Source: Tetranychus cinnabarinus (lineage: Eukaryota; Arthropoda; Arachnida; Trombidiformes; Tetranychidae). Taken from it: DNA of 64,000 nt. Where the stretch lies: NCBI GenBank assembly GCA_022266195.1, contig WHVY01000006.1:1798001-1862000 (forward strand), read 5' to 3'. Positions within the stretch are counted from its first letter, which is position 1, and each line of letters begins with the position of its first letter. A program made the position numbers and the translations under genes. Shown piece by piece: positions 61,321-64,000 of the stretch. The notes under the pieces are model-generated. The model searched no databases. It saw only the letters and a list, made by a program, of their open reading frames with translations, and was not told the DNA's origin.

Positions 61321-62209
61321 GAAAAGTATGAAAACATACGCTTCAACTCCTCAGATTGAAACGGAAATACCTCCACCCCCTTTCGCATGATTGATTTTAC
61401 GCTCGACCGACCTAACGGCTGACCTTGACACCGTCTTTCGATATTAATGTTCTAATGCTTCAATGATTTTTGACACCATCTTACGGTATCTATTGTTTTA
61501 AATGCTTCAATGAATTTTACACTTGACCTTTTGTTTTTCTTAATTAATACCATTAATACCACACCAAGGGAAACATTCGTTTCCCTTCTTGAATTAACAA
61601 GTATAATTAGTGTGGGTCAAATGTCGAAATATCAAAATTAGCTTTTACCACTTATTTTATGCTAATTCTCTCATTTTAAGCTTATTTCAATGCTTAATTG
61701 TCTATCAACCTAATTTTGCTTGATTTCTGCACCTGATGAAGTTTTATCTTCACCATATGAGTTCAATGATTTGATTATTGAATTCATGTTTTCTTAAGCA
61801 TGTTGGTTCAGTTTAAGCTGACAGATGAGGTGATTTATCACATTTACTATTCTCAAACATGAGACTTCATTTATCAAATAATGAGTGCATGTTGTTTGAA
61901 ATTCAAAGTGGCTAATGAAATCACTTAACTTCCAAATAAGGAGATTATTCATGAGCTGGTATTTCCCTTTTCATGAATTGAGATTCAGGGAATCACCTTA
62001 CTTCCAAATAAGGAGATTATTCATGAGCTGGTTTTTTCCTTTTCATGAATTGTAAAGTGATTAATGGAATTAATTAGCTGTCAAATGCGCTAAATTTATC
62101 TCAAAGTTGTTTGGAGGTCTTGTATTTAAACTGAAATTTTCTTCAGAAAAGTATCACTCAGTTCTGACTCTTTACTTACAACATTACATCTCCGTTCTTA
62201 TTTTTAACC
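61321..62209. other. upstream region of the zinc-finger gene
   Basis: No ORF. 61440-61510 holds two diverged aatgcttcaatga repeats. 61919-61980 and 61991-62052 are two copies of a 62-bp unit (aaataaggagattattcatg and ttttcatgaattg). No clear TATA box was identified before 62210. Confidence 0.5.
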
Positions 62210-62790
62210 ATGGAATACGGTAAGGATTCTTTTTCTTATTCCATGATTTGTTTTTAATCTAATTTTGTTTTAATTTTTGTTTTTCCTATACAGCCAACAC
62301 TCAACTTCGCTCCTCCCGCCGCAACAATCAGGCATTACAACAACAACCAGTCCGAGAAACCTCTCGACAGCTCGTTCGCTTACGCGATCAGTGTTCAGAA
62401 TGGGGCTGCAGGACGACTTGCTGGGCCATTGATCCTGAAGGAAACATCCAGGAGGCAGTCGCTTTCAACCAGGCCAGAGTTGCTCCGAGTGACCTGGAAA
62501 ATCCTGACCCATTGAGGCCTGAGGACAGAATCAGCTGGACGGAAATGAGTAAAATCAAAACGTTGTACCGACAAGAAGCGGATACAAGGACATCAATAAC
62601 TGATGATCCCGTTCGATTCACATGCTTGTATTGTGGCTCAACTTTCAAAAAAATGAAGAGCTTCAAAGAGCATGTTGTCGGTCGGAAGCACTCAAGAGAA
62701 AAAGTTTGGCATATTCAATGCATGGTCCGAAAGATAAGAGAAGAAATCTCTGATGATGGATTTGTCCAGGAAGTTTTCTACCTTCAATGA
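62210..62790 (+). CDS. C2H2 zinc-finger protein, two exons (168 aa)
   Basis: Exon 1 is 62210-62219 (ATG in AACCATGG context, MEY plus one base). The intron is 62220-62293 (gtaagg ... tatacag, 74 nt). Exon 2 is 62294-62790. The joined frame is open: an Arg/Gln-rich start, a middle with SEWGCRTTCWAIDPEGN, and one finger C-x2-C-x12-H-x5-H (FTCLYCGSTF, EHVVGRKH) near residue 120, then a charged helix. Probably nucleic-acid binding. A related broken finger lies at 18.1-18.2 kb. At the stop, the overlapping ORF 62787-62941 in another frame looks protein-like, so the true C-terminus may be longer. Confidence 0.65.
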
Positions 62791-62941
62791 TGTTTCCCTG
62801 GGCCGGTTTCACCTGTGTCGATCCTGATTATGAGGAGGGAGTCGAAAAATTTACTATTGATTCAAAATTGCAAAATGAATTTGATTTATACCATATTGAT
62901 TTACTACAGCCACAAAACTGTGAACCTGATGCGAATGAATA
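62787..62941 (+). CDS. acidic 51-aa ORF overlapping the zinc-finger stop
   Basis: MMFPWAGFTCVDPDYEEGVE, then an acidic stretch ending CEPDANE, followed at once by overlapping AATAAA signals (62938-62948). The start overlaps the previous stop (ATGATG). Similar spacing WAWVYCQDDTC occurs after the broken finger at 18 kb, which suggests it is the C-terminal part of the zinc-finger protein displaced by a frameshift, or a separate small ORF. Confidence 0.35.
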
Positions 62942-63301
62942 AATAAATAATTTTTTCATGAAAATTACTCATTTCATTCCTTTTCACGTCAAAGAGATCG
63001 ATCTACATCTGTATAATCAAAAGATTATTGAACTTTATATTAGATTTAAATTAGATACATATTACAATTATTTTTTTTCAATTTATTGAAAAATGCAAAT
63101 ATTCCAAGTGCGGCAAAAAAATTTTTATGAGCGCCAAATTGAAGAGAGGTCAGAGTATCTTAAATCGTTATTCAAACCCAAACAAGTGCACTCATGAAGA
63201 AACCAAAGCATTTTAAACAATGCCCATACAATACAGATACAATATGCTTGCTGTGGGCAACATTACAAAAACTAGGGAGAACTATTAAATCATAATTGTA
63301 A
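62942..63301. other. intergenic, possible decayed finger-gene sequence
   Basis: AT-rich. 63104-63200 can be read as a Lys/Glu-rich frame (FYERQIEERSEYLKSLFKPK) or as finger-like text in another frame; neither is convincing. Confidence 0.3.
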
Positions 63302-63662
63302 ATGTTCAATATTTTTAATGAAAATGACAAGCAAAATGAACGCGAAAATAACCAGCGAAATGGCCAAAAAAATGAAAAACAAAATGAACGAGAAATGATT
63401 GACAAATTGACCAACAAAATGGTCCACACCACAAAAACCTCCGTCTTTTGAGTGCCCTTGCTGTGGTGTGTCTACTGAACTTTTACTGGCATATTTGAGC
63501 CATCAGTGCACATGTGCAAATAATTGTAAACGAATGACTATTTTTTTCGATGAGCCACCAGCTAAAAAGGATTACTTGAGGTGCTCATGTTGTGACAAAG
63601 AAAGTGAACCTCTTTCAGAATATTTAATGCATCACTGTTACTTCAAAGAAAAATACGCGTAA
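63302..63662 (+). pseudogene. Cys-rich zinc-binding protein fragment with frame break
   Basis: From 63302 a 49-codon frame (MFNIFNENDKQNERENNQRN, Asn/Gln/Lys-rich repeats) runs to a stop at 63449. Overlapping it in another frame, 63411-63662 reads PSFECPCCGVSTELL, LSHQCTC, then LRCSCCDKESEPLSEYLMHH, i.e. two C-x2-C ... H/C zinc-binding units. An intron or one-base indel between the halves is possible. The family is not recognised beyond zinc-finger type. Confidence 0.4.
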
Positions 63663-63697
63663 AATATTCTGAGTTACGCTCTCAGAATGGAAATCTT

Positions 63698-63970
63698 TTG
63701 CGATACAGAGCCAGTGATACAAGATGCACTATCAACAAGAGCAATTCCAAAAGAGATAAAAAGAAAAGTGAAATGTTCAAAGACAAAAGACATTATTCAT
63801 GTGAACAAAGATTGAGATCTCATCAAAGAGTTTGTGGAAGTATTTCACTGCTTAATCCACCTCAACCTACTTTTCAATCACCTTTTAAACTTGTTCATTC
63901 AGCGTTCCGCCGCCGGTTCCGTGTTTATTCACAAGATATGACGGACATGATAGATATTGACATCGTTTAA
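63698..63970 (+). CDS. basic ORF with one finger-like motif (uncertain)
   Basis: An open frame without an ATG at its start contains YSCEQRLRSHQRVC, like half a C2H2 finger, within a Lys/Arg-rich sequence, and ends just before the window edge. It may be an exon of the same or a neighbouring finger gene. Confidence 0.25.
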   Translation: MRYRASDTRCTINKSNSKRDKKKSEMFKDKRHYSCEQRLRSHQRVCGSISLLNPPQPTFQSPFKLVHSAFRRRFRVYSQDMTDMIDIDIV

Positions 63971-64000
63971 AAGACAACAAAAATCAAAATCAAGGATTTA

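Noticed and set aside
61430..61500. acaccgtctttcgat and acaccatctt as an arm of the 1.38 kb TIR element
   Set aside because: Only short partial matches to caccatctttcgatgg, with no TIR end or target duplication nearby.
1..64000. tRNA, rRNA or other structured RNA genes
   Set aside because: No cloverleaf with A/B boxes or rRNA-like stretch was recognised on either strand. A tRNAscan/Infernal run would be needed to exclude them.

Overview
The window is eukaryotic, almost certainly animal and most likely arthropod. It is AT-rich, has canonical short GT-AG introns (74 nt at 62220-62293), env-bearing Ty3/gypsy elements, an IR/DR-type Tc1 element, several TA-target MITEs, and a tandem family of secreted/membrane proteins with a PSI domain. 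Species is not determinable here; a mite or another small-genome arthropod is only a guess.

Layout. (1) 1-17.2 kb and 36-44 kb hold a minus-strand tandem array of one intronless family: signal peptide, Sema-like N-terminal region, PSI domain, IPT/TIG-like region, one transmembrane helix and a basic tail. Copies at 2677-4809, 6253-8424 and 36305-38467 are intact. The copy at 41507-43549 has a shortened tail. One runs off the left edge (1-718). The copies at 5.1-6.0, 10.8-12.8 and 14.2-16.3 kb are broken, and several fragments remain. Each unit also carries flanking repeats and scraps of an unidentified multi-pass membrane gene. (2) 19919-32302 is a complete but decayed 12.4 kb LTR retroelement (element A, minus strand) with 182-bp LTRs and a CTCCC target duplication. 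Besides gag-pol-env it has a RING/TRAF-like gene and an unrecognised gene next to the 3' LTR. (3) 33.6-35.3 kb (plus strand) is debris of a third element: a decayed exonuclease-like gene, an LTR-like promoter segment and a gag fragment. (4) 38901-40283 is a 1.38 kb long-TIR element with a 6-bp target duplication and two small ORFs, nested in a MITE nested in a family fragment. (5) 44591-60970 is a young compound retroelement (element B, minus strand): LTR, full internal region, LTR, internally deleted copy, LTR. An intact Tc1 transposon sits in the last LTR. (6) 62.2-64 kb has an intron-containing zinc-finger gene and further Cys-rich fragments.

The most notable system is element B. Gag, protease, RT, RNase H, integrase and Env form one uninterrupted 2146-codon ORF. 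Two overlapping small membrane-protein ORFs lie just upstream. Downstream, behind its own splice acceptor, is a separate gene for a protein with two CCHC knuckles and what appears to be a complete DEDDh 3'-5' exonuclease domain (REX4/ISG20-like). The non-coding parts contain a series of small stem-loops with a nearly invariant GGTGAT(T) loop and covarying stems. The deletion derivative loses all of gag-pol-env but keeps the exonuclease gene with its acceptor. All domain assignments come from reading motifs by eye; no searches were run.
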